From assembly GCF_000237805.1 (NCBI RefSeq), contig NZ_CM001376.1, positions 1,168,349 through 1,232,348 of the forward strand: 64,000 nucleotides of DNA, written 5' to 3'. The DNA is from Jonquetella anthropi DSM 22815 (GTDB lineage: Bacteria; Synergistota; Synergistia; Synergistales; Dethiosulfovibrionaceae). Shown piece after piece: positions 50,385 to 58,722 of the stretch. The stretch's first letter is position 1. The number at the start of each line of letters is the position of its first letter. Below the pieces are notes generated by a model. It had not been told where the DNA came from. It worked only from the letters and a program-made list of their open reading frames with translations, and ran no database searches. The position numbers and the translations under genes are program-made.

Positions 50385-52022
50385 TTACTTGCCGGGCCTC
50401 CACGTCGAGCCGAACCCGACTTCCCGCAGGTAGTCGATCGGGTAGCCCAAGTTCTCTTGGCTCACGCCTTCGGTGACTTTCATGCCGCTGTGATACTGGC
50501 CGACCAGCTGCCAGCAGAGAGCCCACCACCGGCGCGACAGGTCGCTCAGACAGGTCGAGCTGTAGCCGGTAAGGAACGTCCGCGCCGACTCAACGCTCGT
50601 CTCCGCAATTTCGGCCGCCAGACGCTCTAGGCCGGGCTGAGCGTCAAAGTACGACTGCTCGAGCTTCTGCCGAGCCTCAGTGATCTCCTTAAACATCGCA
50701 TCCCACCGCAGGCACGCCCAGTTGCGGGCGAACTCAAACGCCCACCACGCGCTGTTCGGGTCAAACCGGTCTCTTGCGCCCCGGGACCACTCCTCCGGCA
50801 GGGATGTGGCGCCGCAGTAAATCGGCGCGTAGACGGTCGTGTCCGTCGCCCCAAGGCCCAGCCACAGGAGGGCCTTCAGCGGCTCGGGCAGCCAAGCCCG
50901 GCACTGAGCCACGAAACTGTACGAACAGCGGAAAATCGAAATCGGTCGCTCCCAATCGAGGCCTTTCAGGTCGTCGGGCAGGGCCTTCTGCTCCACCGTC
51001 CAACGGCTCGGGTTGCCAAACGGCCCGGCGGCCGGACCTTTGGTTAGGTCGTAGGGCGTCCCTTCCATGTGGTCCCCGTAGAGCTTCATCAGGTCCTGAA
51101 CCGTCAGCTTAGCATCCGGCTTGACGAAAATAGGATAGGCAACCGCGTCGTTTTGTACCGGCCAGTTGCCCGACGGGCTGAGAATGCTCATCGCTCTCCA
51201 CTCCCGCCGAGCCGAGTAGGCCTTCGGGCTGTCGGCCGGCCGGGGATCAAATGTCTTCGCAAAGCTGAACGGCTCTCTGCCGTCCCACCAGCCCTTTTCT
51301 TTCGCGTAGTCGGTCAGTCCGGAAGACGTCATGACGTTGGAGCTGTCGGAGAAGTCCACCGCGCCGATCCGCGCCCGGTTCGCGCCGACGAAGTACGCGT
51401 CGTCGGGCATCCGAACGGCCACCCAGTGAGCGCCGCTTCTGCCGCTTTCCGGCGTCCAGTCTGCGCCAGGCCCGGCGATCTCAAAAATCCAGACTTCCTG
51501 TCCGTCGCCGACGATCAGCCCTTCGCCGATGTCCCGGTACCCCCACCGCTCGGCCAGCTCGCCCATGACCTTGACGGCTTCCCGGGCCGTGCTGGCCCGC
51601 TGAAGGCCCAGCGCCTGCAGGTTGGCGATGTGCATCATTCCGGCCTTGCAGACCGCGTTCTCCCGGCCCACCCACGTGTGCTCGCCGATGACGACGCCCT
51701 TTTCGTTCATGAACGGGTACCCGACGTGAAAATATCCCCACGTCCGCTTGGCCTGAGGAATTTCTCCGAACTTCTCGTACGGCACCCCGGGCCGGGTTTG
51801 AATGCACGGGTCTCCCCAAATTTCCGTCGTCTGACCGGCCTCGAACCGACCGCCGGGGACGAACTTAACCCTGTGGTCGTACCACCCGTCAACCGAATGG
51901 CTGACGAGAACCGAACCGTCAGCCGTCGCCGCCCTTCCTACTCCGAACGACGTGCACGCCTCAGCCCTCCGGGCAAACAGAAGGGCAAGTCCCGCGACAA
52001 CCGCCAACGCACAGAAAACCAT
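50385..52022 (-). CDS. Secreted C69-family dipeptidase (PepD-like), copy 1
   Basis: A 545-residue Ntn-hydrolase of peptidase family C69. A hydrophobic signal segment (FCALAVVAGLALLFARRAEA) is followed directly by CTSFGVGRAATADGSVLVSH. The cysteine after the signal would be the N-terminal nucleophile once the leader is removed. Conserved blocks: HVGYPFMNEKGVVIGEHTW, LQRASTAREAVKVMGEL and GPFGNPSRW. Start chosen at ATG 52022 behind GAAAGGTGTG; the frame to 52097 has no signal-like start. A close paralogue lies immediately upstream in transcription order, each with its own terminator. Confidence 0.93.
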   Translation of the reverse strand: MVFCALAVVAGLALLFARRAEACTSFGVGRAATADGSVLVSHSVDGWYDHRVKFVPGGRFEAGQTTEIWGDPCIQTRPGVPYEKFGEIPQAKRTWGYFHVGYPFMNEKGVVIGEHTWVGRENAVCKAGMMHIANLQALGLQRASTAREAVKVMGELAERWGYRDIGEGLIVGDGQEVWIFEIAGPGADWTPESGRSGAHWVAVRMPDDAYFVGANRARIGAVDFSDSSNVMTSSGLTDYAKEKGWWDGREPFSFAKTFDPRPADSPKAYSARREWRAMSILSPSGNWPVQNDAVAYPIFVKPDAKLTVQDLMKLYGDHMEGTPYDLTKGPAAGPFGNPSRWTVEQKALPDDLKGLDWERPISIFRCSYSFVAQCRAWLPEPLKALLWLGLGATDTTVYAPIYCGATSLPEEWSRGARDRFDPNSAWWAFEFARNWACLRWDAMFKEITEARQKLEQSYFDAQPGLERLAAEIAETSVESARTFLTGYSSTCLSDLSRRWWALCWQLVGQYHSGMKVTEGVSQENLGYPIDYLREVGFGSTWRPGK

Positions 52023-52121
52023 GGGCCCATCACACCTTTCTCCGCTCACTTCTCTCTGAACGGACGTCTCAGCGTACCACCGACCAACGCTCGGCACAAC
52101 AGAAATTTTCTAAGACACCGC

Positions 52122-52152
52122 AAAAAAGGCGGACGCCCTTGGGCGCCCGCCT
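52122..52152 (-). terminator. Terminator of the second C69 dipeptidase gene
   Basis: Stem AGGCGG/CCGCCT + CGCCC/GGGCG with one mismatch, minus-strand tail TTTTTT. Confidence 0.88.
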
Positions 52153-52165
52153 GTGGAGACAGTTT

Positions 52166-53824
52166 TTACTTTTTCTTGGCGTTTTCCAGATCCCGACGGG
52201 ACATGGCGCCAAATCCGACCTTGCGAAGGTACTCGGCCGGGTAACCGGGGCGGAACTTGGCTCCGTCCGGCTTAATCTGCAGGCCGTCCTGGTACCGGCC
52301 GATAAGGTACCACGCGAAGTCCCACCAGCCCTTGAACACTTCGTCCATGACCGAGTCGGTGTACTTGGTCAAGTAAGCGACTGCCTTGGCAGGACTCTGC
52401 TTGTAGAGCTTTTGGGCCTCGGCTTCAATCTTGGGCTGATCGGCGAAGAATCGATCCTCGTACTCGACCTTCTTCGCTCGAATTTCCTTGTACATGGCGT
52501 CCCAGCGAAGGTTGGCCCAGTTGTTGACTAGGTTGAACGCCCAGTAAGCGCAGGTCGGGTCATAGACGTGCCGCTTGCCGGTGCTCCACGCTTCGGGAAC
52601 CTTCGTCACGCCGCAGTACACCGGGACGTACACGGTGGTGTCCGGGGCGTCTTCGCCGAACCACAGCACGCCGCCGATCGGGTCGGGCAGCCAGCTACGG
52701 CTCTGGGACACAAAGCTGTAGGAGCAGCGGTACAGGGCGATAGGACGCTCCCAGTCCTGCCCCTTCAGGTCGTCAGGCAGGTCGGCCTGTTCCTGCTGCC
52801 AGCGGTTCGGGCAGCCAAACGCGCCGGACGCTGGGTCCTTGGTCATGTCATAGTCGGTGCCTTCAAGATGGTCGCTGTAAATCAGCATGATATCGCGGGG
52901 CGTCAGCTTCTTGTCCGGCTTGATGCTGAACGGGTACGCCTCGTACCGGTCCTTCACCGGGAACTTCTCGCTGGGCTTCAGCAGCGAGAACGCCCGCCAC
53001 TCGCGCCGAGACTGATAGTGCGGATAGCCGTAGGGCTCGGGGTCGAAAATTTTCGAGTAGTTGAACGGCTCGCCCTTCTTCCACCAGCCCATTTTCTCCG
53101 GCAGGTCGGTCAGGTTCGTCGACCACATGAAGTTCTCTTTGTCGTTGAAGTCGACCTCGCAGATGCGCGAACGGTTGGCACCGACGAAGATCTCGTCGTC
53201 GGGAATGCGCCGAGCTACCCAGTGAGCGCCCGGCAGACCGCTGGTCGGGGTCCAAATAGCTCCGCCGCCGCAGATCTCAAATACCCACGCCTCGTGCTTG
53301 TCGCCGACGATGAGCGTCTCGCCCCAGTCTCCGTAACCGTACTTCTCGGCCAGCTCACCCATCACCTTGATGGCTTCCCTTGCAGTCGAAGCCCGCTGAA
53401 GGCCAAAGATTTCCAAGTTGGCAATGTAAAGCATGCCGGCGGCGTTGTACACTTCGTCCCGACCGAGCCAAGTGAACTCGCCGATCATCACCTGCTTGTC
53501 GTTCATGAACGGATAGCCCACGTGGAAGTAGGTGTTCGTCTCGGGAACCTGCGGAATCGAGCCGGACTTGTAAATTTTGAGCTCCGGCCGCGTGTCGGTG
53601 CACACGTCCACGTAGACGTCCACCATCTCGCCCGGCTTGTGCTTGCCGCCCGGGACGATCTTGATCCGCTGGTCATACCAATCGTCTACCGTGTGACTGA
53701 CAAGAACCGAACCGTCCGCCGTCGCCTTGCAGCCGGCTCCCATGCTGGTGCATGCAGCCGCCGAAGCAGCCATACAGGCCAGTGCACCTGCCGCAAGAAG
53801 GGTTTTGTGCAGCGCTTTCTGCAT
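52166..53824 (-). CDS. Secreted C69-family dipeptidase (PepD-like), copy 2
   Basis: A 552-residue paralogue of the preceding enzyme. Signal peptide about residues 1-24 (LLAAGALACMAASAAA) then CTSMGAGCKATADGSVLVSH with the predicted catalytic Cys25. Shared blocks: HVGYPFMNDKQVMIGEFTW, LQRASTAREAIKVMGELAEK, AFGCPNRW, and C-terminal YLRKVGFGAMSRRDLENAKK. It cleaves dipeptides outside the cytosol, feeding amino acid/peptide import. RBS AGGGAGGCAATGGAG; well-formed promoter upstream. Confidence 0.94.
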   Translation of the reverse strand: MQKALHKTLLAAGALACMAASAAACTSMGAGCKATADGSVLVSHTVDDWYDQRIKIVPGGKHKPGEMVDVYVDVCTDTRPELKIYKSGSIPQVPETNTYFHVGYPFMNDKQVMIGEFTWLGRDEVYNAAGMLYIANLEIFGLQRASTAREAIKVMGELAEKYGYGDWGETLIVGDKHEAWVFEICGGGAIWTPTSGLPGAHWVARRIPDDEIFVGANRSRICEVDFNDKENFMWSTNLTDLPEKMGWWKKGEPFNYSKIFDPEPYGYPHYQSRREWRAFSLLKPSEKFPVKDRYEAYPFSIKPDKKLTPRDIMLIYSDHLEGTDYDMTKDPASGAFGCPNRWQQEQADLPDDLKGQDWERPIALYRCSYSFVSQSRSWLPDPIGGVLWFGEDAPDTTVYVPVYCGVTKVPEAWSTGKRHVYDPTCAYWAFNLVNNWANLRWDAMYKEIRAKKVEYEDRFFADQPKIEAEAQKLYKQSPAKAVAYLTKYTDSVMDEVFKGWWDFAWYLIGRYQDGLQIKPDGAKFRPGYPAEYLRKVGFGAMSRRDLENAKKK

Positions 53825-53867
53825 TCTCCATTGCCTCCCTTGGAATAATGTTAGAATTACTTAATTC

Positions 53868-53895
53868 ATTCTACTCTGCAGGGCGGAGAAGTCAA
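53868..53895 (-). promoter_or_regulatory. Promoter of the second C69 dipeptidase gene
   Basis: Minus strand TTGACT (53890-53895), 16-bp spacer, TAGAAT (53868-53873). Leader of about 35 nt. The sequence from 53896 to 54035 holds nothing else recognisable. Confidence 0.65.
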
Positions 53896-54035
53896 TTTAT
53901 TCTATAAAAGTTTGGATAATTCGTCTCAAAATCTCCCTATTTTGCGCCGCTTCAAGTCGTGTGCCTCACCAGCCTATAATCCGACAGGCTCTTACGCGGG
54001 CAAAGGGCCATCGCCGCGCTGAAAACTTCTTCGGA

Positions 54036-54086
54036 AGAAAAAACGAGAGGGCGGCCGCCGACTTAACGTCAGCGGCCGCCCTCTCG
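54036..54086 (-). terminator. Terminator of the 54.1-54.7 kb hypothetical gene
   Basis: 15-bp perfect stem CGAGAGGGCGGCCGC/GCGGCCGCCCTCTCG with minus-strand tail TTTTTTCTTCC. Confidence 0.92.
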
Positions 54087-54105
54087 TCGAAAGCAGCGCA
54101 GCAAA

Positions 54106-54666
54106 TTAAACGAGCCGGCGAAGGCCGCCCAACAGACCGAACAGGCTGTCAAAGCAATCCAACGCGCGCAGAACCGCCAATGCCGAAGTGATTCCGGCGC
54201 GCGACGGGTCATCCCCAATTCGGTCCATCACCTGACAGCGAAGCCCGGCCAGGTCCTTAGCCTCGAACTTTGGGACCTTACGTTTCGGCCCCAACAGGAC
54301 AGCGCCGTTCATGTCCTCTAGGAACGAGCTCAGCAGCTCGGCGAACCACAGGCGGCTCCCGTCAAACGCGCTGAGCTCACAGGCTCCCCATCGGCCTAGG
54401 TCTTCTAACGGGCTCTGGAACGCCTTTGTCAGGTCTGCCGCCGTCAGGATCTCAAGGCGGGCAGCGGCGTCCAGAGACGGCACGCCGCACACAGCTTCGC
54501 GCCGCGCCCCGTCAGCCAGCTCTCCCAAAACAGCGGCACGCCGTCCGGCCTGAAGAATTGCCCCGCGGTCGCCGCTTCGGAGGGCCGCCATCATGCCCTC
54601 GACAAGGGAACGAATCATTTCAGACAGCTGGCCGGCTATCCGCCGCATCGTCGTCTCTTTACTCAT
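54106..54666 (-). CDS. Hypothetical helical protein
   Basis: I do not recognise this 186-residue protein. It is soluble and mainly alpha-helical by composition, Leu/Ala/Arg-rich, with no signal peptide or membrane helix. The N-terminal half (RRIAGQLSEMIRSLVEGMMA then LQAGRRAAVLGELADGARRE) vaguely resembles PhoU-type helical bundles, but that is weak. Start chosen at ATG 54666 after AGAGGTGG; the frame to 54723 runs through a promoter-like region. Monocistronic and divergent from the 2-hydroxyacid dehydrogenase. Confidence 0.65.
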   Translation of the reverse strand: MSKETTMRRIAGQLSEMIRSLVEGMMAALRSGDRGAILQAGRRAAVLGELADGARREAVCGVPSLDAAARLEILTAADLTKAFQSPLEDLGRWGACELSAFDGSRLWFAELLSSFLEDMNGAVLLGPKRKVPKFEAKDLAGLRCQVMDRIGDDPSRAGITSALAVLRALDCFDSLFGLLGGLRRLV

Positions 54667-54714
54667 CCGCACCACCTCTGTCATAATGCTGTGTGAAAGC
54701 ACAGCCCGTCTTTT

Positions 54715-54720
54715 TATAAT
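54715..54720 (+). promoter_or_regulatory. Candidate -10 of the 2-hydroxyacid dehydrogenase/xth operon
   Basis: Perfect TATAAT; weak TGTGAA at the -35 position (17 bp). About 25 nt before the TTG start. Confidence 0.45.
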
Positions 54721-54750
54721 CATAACATTCCCCGCAGAGGAGGACTCACT

Positions 54751-55731
54751 TTGGCAAAAATCTGTCTGGCCGTGAAAAGAAAACCCGAGTACGAGGCCGT
54801 CGTGAACGCGAAACTGCCCGGTTACCGGCTGACTTGGCTTGAAGATCTGTCCGAACAGGAGCGCCGTCAGGAGATTCTCGGCTGTGATGCCTTAGTGGTC
54901 ACCATGCTGACCAAAGAGCTGACCTTCGACGAGAAGGGACTGCTGAACCGCGTCCCGTTCGTTCAGACCATCGCGGCCGGCGCGGACCAGTTCGACTTTT
55001 CCGCTGTGCCCCACGACGCTTTGATCTGTTCCAACATCGGCGGCTGGGCTCCCACGATGGCGGAACACGCGCTCGCGATGGCCTTTTCCTGCCTCCGCAA
55101 GCTGGGCGACCAAAAAGAAGCCATGAAGGACGGAACGTATCACCGTTTAGGCTGGGGGCTGCGGCGAATCCGGGGGAAACGAGTCCTAATCGTCGGCTAC
55201 GGGGGCATCGGCAGAGCCTGCCGAGAGGTCTTCGCGGCCCAAGGTTGCTTGGTCGCGGCGGTCTCCCGCCACAAGCCGACCGATCCCCTTCTGGACGGCG
55301 GCGCTTGGGACATGAGCGGCTTTCTCCCCGCCCTGTCTCAGGCCGATATCATCATCGCCTGCCTGCCCTCCACGACCGCAACGGCCGAGCTGTTCGGCCA
55401 ACCGCCCTTTCAGGCCATGAAGGAGAACGCCACGTTCATCAACTTGGCGCGCGCCGCGCTGGTCGACCGGCAAGCGCTCCTGAAAAAACTGCTCGACTGC
55501 CCGGAGTTTCACGCCGCGATCGATCCGTGGTGGGAGGAAGAACACGTCTGGGACGGCTCGGATCCGCTGATACGCCTGCCCAACGTGGTGGCGTCCTGCC
55601 ACACGTCCTTTGACTCGGAAACGTCGTGGCCCGAGGCCATAGGCATGGCGCTGGACAACCTGATCAAGTACCTGAACGGCGAGCCGTATGTCGGTCGGGT
55701 CAATTTCAGCGAGTACGTCAAGGAGGCGTAA
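54751..55731 (+). CDS. D-isomer-specific 2-hydroxyacid dehydrogenase family protein
   Basis: A 326-residue NAD(P)-dependent dehydrogenase. Rossmann motif VLIVGYGGIGRACREVF near residues 147-163. The catalytic Arg is in INLARAALVD (about 231-240), followed by the expected Asp/Glu region (HAAIDPWWEEEHVW) and the catalytic His in VASCHTSF (about 282-289). It reduces 2-oxoacids or oxidises D-2-hydroxyacids; substrate unknown. It starts with TTG at 54751 behind GGAGGA, and is followed 1 nt later by xth. Confidence 0.9.
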   Translation: MAKICLAVKRKPEYEAVVNAKLPGYRLTWLEDLSEQERRQEILGCDALVVTMLTKELTFDEKGLLNRVPFVQTIAAGADQFDFSAVPHDALICSNIGGWAPTMAEHALAMAFSCLRKLGDQKEAMKDGTYHRLGWGLRRIRGKRVLIVGYGGIGRACREVFAAQGCLVAAVSRHKPTDPLLDGGAWDMSGFLPALSQADIIIACLPSTTATAELFGQPPFQAMKENATFINLARAALVDRQALLKKLLDCPEFHAAIDPWWEEEHVWDGSDPLIRLPNVVASCHTSFDSETSWPEAIGMALDNLIKYLNGEPYVGRVNFSEYVKEA

Positions 55732-55732
55732 G

Positions 55733-56512
55733 ATGACCTTTAGAGTTGGAACGTTCAACGTCAACTCGCTCCGAAGCCGCCTGCCGGTTCTGGAACGGTG
55801 GCTGCCGACAGCGGGGGTGGACGTGCTGTGCGTTCAAGAGACCAAGGTGACCGACGACCAGTTCCCAGTCGCAGAAGTCGAGGCGATGGGATATCACGCC
55901 GTCTTCGCCGGGCAGAAGTCATACAACGGCGTGGCCGTCCTCTCCCGCCGCGCGCCCGACGAGAGCGTTTCAGGGTTCAACGACTCGCAGGAGCCGAACG
56001 CCGATTCTCGGCTGCTGGCCGTCCGCTTCGGCGATCTGTGGATTTTTAACTCCTACGTCCCTCAAGGCAAGGCGATCGATCACCCAGACTACCAGTACAA
56101 AAAAGAGTTCCTTTCCCGCCTGTCGGGGCTGGTTGCCGCCCGGCTGCCCGGAAACGTCCTGTGGGTCGGCGATTTGAACGTTGCCCCCACGCCGCTGGAC
56201 GTGACCAACCCGACCAACAAAAAAGATCACGTGTGTTTCATCCAAGAGCTCCGGGACCTGTACGCGCTGAAAACGTCCGCCCTCGTCGACCTGCTCCGCC
56301 GGTTCCACGACGGCGAAGAGCTGTACTCATTCTTCGATTACCGGGTCAAAAACGCGCTGGAGCGCAACATCGGCTGGAGAATCGACCACATGCTCGCCTC
56401 GCCGGCTCTCGCCGGGCTCTGCCGGAACTGCTGGATCGACAAGGAACCCAGAGGCTGGGAAAAACCGTCGGACCACACACCGATGCTAGCCGACTTCGAC
56501 TTGGAGCTTTGA
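55733..56512 (+). CDS. xthA: Exonuclease III (AP endonuclease)
   Basis: A 259-residue Mg-dependent Xth/ExoIII-type enzyme cutting abasic sites and degrading dsDNA 3'-5'. GTFNVNSLRSRL is near residues 6-17, LCVQETKV (catalytic Glu) near 32-39, WVGDLNVAP near 144-152, RIDHMLAS near 220-227 and SDHTPMLADF at the end (general base His). Start ATG 55733 after AAGGAGGCG. Confidence 0.95.
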   Translation: MTFRVGTFNVNSLRSRLPVLERWLPTAGVDVLCVQETKVTDDQFPVAEVEAMGYHAVFAGQKSYNGVAVLSRRAPDESVSGFNDSQEPNADSRLLAVRFGDLWIFNSYVPQGKAIDHPDYQYKKEFLSRLSGLVAARLPGNVLWVGDLNVAPTPLDVTNPTNKKDHVCFIQELRDLYALKTSALVDLLRRFHDGEELYSFFDYRVKNALERNIGWRIDHMLASPALAGLCRNCWIDKEPRGWEKPSDHTPMLADFDLEL

Positions 56513-56513
56513 T

Positions 56514-58007
56514 GTGGAATACGTCCGCTTTCTCAGCCGAGAGCTGTTCCCCCTGACCGGCAAACGCCCGGCAAAACTGCACGACCCAGACCTAGCCACG
56601 TTAGCGGCAGCGGGATTTGGCCTGTGGAACCCCAACGCGGGCGCCCTCATGCTCCTGCCCCTTGGACTTGGCGCGGCAGATGATGTTTGCCGGTCCTTTC
56701 TCCAAGGTCTTGAGCGGACCGGGCTCCAGCCCTTCCCGGTCCAGTCTTTGTCCGAACGCGGGCCGCTGGAATTTGCCGTCCGGCTGCTCAAGCGTCCGGG
56801 GGATCTTCCCCGGCTTTTTGCCGAACGGACGAACGACCGGTTGACCCTCCAAGGGTTTGCCGAGGACGCGGGAAGCGCCGCAGACATGGCGTCCTGCGCC
56901 CTGCGGGCCCTAGGTCAGACGCTTGCCGCGTGGGGAATCAACGTCCGGCGGGTTGAGCGGCTGACCGACGACGGCTTCGCCGTCGATTTAGGCGTCCCAG
57001 CCGACGCGGGCGAAGAGGACGGCTTGATCTCGCCGACCGGGAGCCTCTACGCCCCCGACAGCCCGCTGGCCGCCGAGCCGTGGCAGGAAGCGTCGGAAGA
57101 GGCCCAAGACCTCGCCACGCCGAACTGCTCGACTATCGACGAACTCGCCGCGTTCTTGTCCATCAGTCCGAAAAGGACCGTCAAGTCCATGTGCTACACC
57201 GTCGGCGGCAAGCTCGCCGTCGTCATCTGCCGGGGCGACCGGCAGATCGACGCGTCAAAGCTCAAAGCCGCCTTCGGCGGCGCGCCGTTTGCCCCGGCGT
57301 CAGACGTCGAACTGCGCGCCGCGCTGGGAGAGACGGCCGGCTACATCGGCCCAGCCGGCCTGCCGGATGCCGTTCGCCTTTTGGCTGACTTCAGCGCCTG
57401 CGAGTGCCGAAACGTCGTCATCGGCGCGAACCGAAAGGGGTATCACCGAACGGGAGCCGAGTGGGGCCGGGACTTTAAAACCGACTGGACAGCCGACGTC
57501 ACATCCGTCCAAATCGGCGACGAAACACCGGACGGGCCGCTGTCGGCCTGCCGGTGGCGGCGCCTCGTCAGGGTCCGGCCGATTGACCCGGCCGCGGCGG
57601 GCGAACCGTCGCTCGTAACCAGCTCCGCTCAGGGTAAGCGGCGAATCTTTCCTTGGCGCGCCGACGTTCGTCTGACGTCAGTTTTGGCGTCGGCGGCCGC
57701 CTGCGGGAAGTTGGCCCGGTTCGTGCCGTTTGATCTAGTTCTCGTCTCGGATGACGACGTTGCCCGGACTCAATTCGTCAGCGTTCTGACCGAACAGAAC
57801 GTCCGAATCCTGGAAGATGACAGGCCGTCCCCGCTGACGGCGCGAGCCGCCAGCTGCAGTCCATTAGGACTTCCGATTCTCACCGTCTCAGGCGGCGAAG
57901 CCGAACTGACCTTCCCCGACGGAACTCGCCGACCGATTGGACTGACGGAAATCAGTGATTTAGCCGACCTTCTGGCCAACTCTCGGAATCAGTTTTCGTC
58001 CCTTTAA
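56514..58007 (+). CDS. Degenerate prolyl-tRNA synthetase-like protein retaining an INS-type editing domain
   Basis: A 497-residue protein with the domain order of bacterial ProRS but a decayed synthetase core. LLPLGLG near residues 47-53 recalls the ProRS YLPLGLR block. The YbaK/INS editing domain (about 200-340) is recognisable: SPKRTVKSM, AVVICRGDRQIDASKLKAA, GPAGLPDAVRLL and GANRKGYHRTGAEWGRDF parallel ProRS TVKT, RGDHELN, GxxxP and GANxxxYHxxNxxWGRD. The C-terminal part (PFDLVLVSDDD, VRILEDDRPSP, LGLPILTV) resembles the anticodon-binding domain. Class II motif 2 (FRxE) and motif 3 (GIGVSR) are not found. GTG start 56514 follows GGAG. Likely not an active synthetase. Confidence 0.7.
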   Translation: MEYVRFLSRELFPLTGKRPAKLHDPDLATLAAAGFGLWNPNAGALMLLPLGLGAADDVCRSFLQGLERTGLQPFPVQSLSERGPLEFAVRLLKRPGDLPRLFAERTNDRLTLQGFAEDAGSAADMASCALRALGQTLAAWGINVRRVERLTDDGFAVDLGVPADAGEEDGLISPTGSLYAPDSPLAAEPWQEASEEAQDLATPNCSTIDELAAFLSISPKRTVKSMCYTVGGKLAVVICRGDRQIDASKLKAAFGGAPFAPASDVELRAALGETAGYIGPAGLPDAVRLLADFSACECRNVVIGANRKGYHRTGAEWGRDFKTDWTADVTSVQIGDETPDGPLSACRWRRLVRVRPIDPAAAGEPSLVTSSAQGKRRIFPWRADVRLTSVLASAAACGKLARFVPFDLVLVSDDDVARTQFVSVLTEQNVRILEDDRPSPLTARAASCSPLGLPILTVSGGEAELTFPDGTRRPIGLTEISDLADLLANSRNQFSSL

Positions 58008-58072
58008 AGGAATCTTCAACTGGCTGAGAATATTTTTTCATCCATTTGGCCTCTTTTCATAACAAAGAAAAA

Positions 58073-58081
58073 TGTTATAAT
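58073..58081 (+). promoter_or_regulatory. Extended -10 promoter of grdA
   Basis: TGTTATAAT, perfect -10 with TG extension, no clear -35. Leader about 40 nt with RBS AGAGGAGGTG before ATG 58127. Confidence 0.6.
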
Positions 58082-58126
58082 ACTTCCATAGGTTCATCAT
58101 TAATTGTTCAAGAGGAGGTGCAACGC

Positions 58127-58603
58127 ATGGGGAAACTGGCTGGAAAGAAGTTAGTCTTCCTCGGCGAGCGGGACGGCGTCCCGGCCCCGGCGATGGAAGC
58201 CTGCTTCAAAAACAGCGGAGCCGAAGTGGTATTTGAAGCCACCGAGTGCTTTGTCTGAACGGCAGCTGGAGCCATGGACCTGCAGAACCAGCAGCGTGTC
58301 AAAGACGTTGCTGAGAAGTACGGTGCGGAAAACGTCGTCGTGATTTTCGGTTCTTCCGACGCAGAGGGCGCGGAGATTTACGCCGAAACCGTGACGAACG
58401 GGGATCCCACCTATGCAGGACCGCTGGCCGGCGTCCCGTTGGGACTTGCCGTTTACGATATTTTCGAAGAGGAAATTCGGGCCGAAGCTGACCCCGCAGC
58501 TTGGGAAGAGAACATTTCCATGATGGAAATGGTTCTTGATCCTGAGGCGCTTGCGGCGGCCGTCAAGGGCATTCGCGAACAGTACTCAAAGTTCACACTG
58601 TAA
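58127..58603 (+). CDS. grdA: Glycine/sarcosine/betaine reductase selenoprotein A (UGA = selenocysteine)
   Basis: A 158-residue selenoprotein. The frame runs [20 protein letters not shown]... to ECFV, meets TGA at 58256-58258, and continues uninterrupted as [14 protein letters not shown] to the stop at 58603. This is GrdA: Sec44 follows Cys41 in the CFVU motif, and length and both halves match the family. GrdA receives a carboxymethyl group from GrdB and passes it to GrdC/D, giving acetyl phosphate; thioredoxin regenerates it. No other grd gene is adjacent: folD follows after a terminator. Two separate small frames (58127-58258 and 58274-58603) are therefore one gene. The organism must have SelA/B/C/D. 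Confidence 0.95.
58259..58296 (+). promoter_or_regulatory. Candidate bacterial SECIS hairpin of grdA
   Basis: Immediately after the UGA, GCAGCTGG (58262-58269) can pair with CCAGCAGC (58288-58295) with one A-A mismatch. The apical region of 18 nt contains GG. Position fits bSECIS elements that recruit SelB; the fold was made by eye. Confidence 0.55.
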
Positions 58604-58609
58604 GCTTAT

Positions 58610-58645
58610 AAGAGGCGTTGCCATATGGCAGCGCCTCTTTTATTT
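58610..58645 (+). terminator. Terminator of grdA
   Basis: Stem AAGAGGCG/CGCCTCTT plus TGCC/GGCA, T-rich tail TTTTATTT. Confidence 0.85.
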
Positions 58646-58722
58646 CCGAGCATTTCAGCCAGATTGTGCTACCATAAAAGAAACCGCCTCACAGGAGGCC
58701 AATTTTTTTCAGGAGGTCTTTC

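Noticed and set aside
51069-52244. 391-codon plus-strand frame opposite the first C69 dipeptidase
   Set aside because: Shadow; runs through two terminators and has no RBS or domain.
52568-53848. 426-codon plus-strand frame opposite the second C69 dipeptidase
   Set aside because: Shadow of a well-supported secreted peptidase.
58127-58603. Frameshifted or nonsense-mutated pseudogene at 58.1-58.6 kb
   Set aside because: The TGA is in the exact selenocysteine position of GrdA and the frame continues unbroken, so recoding explains it.
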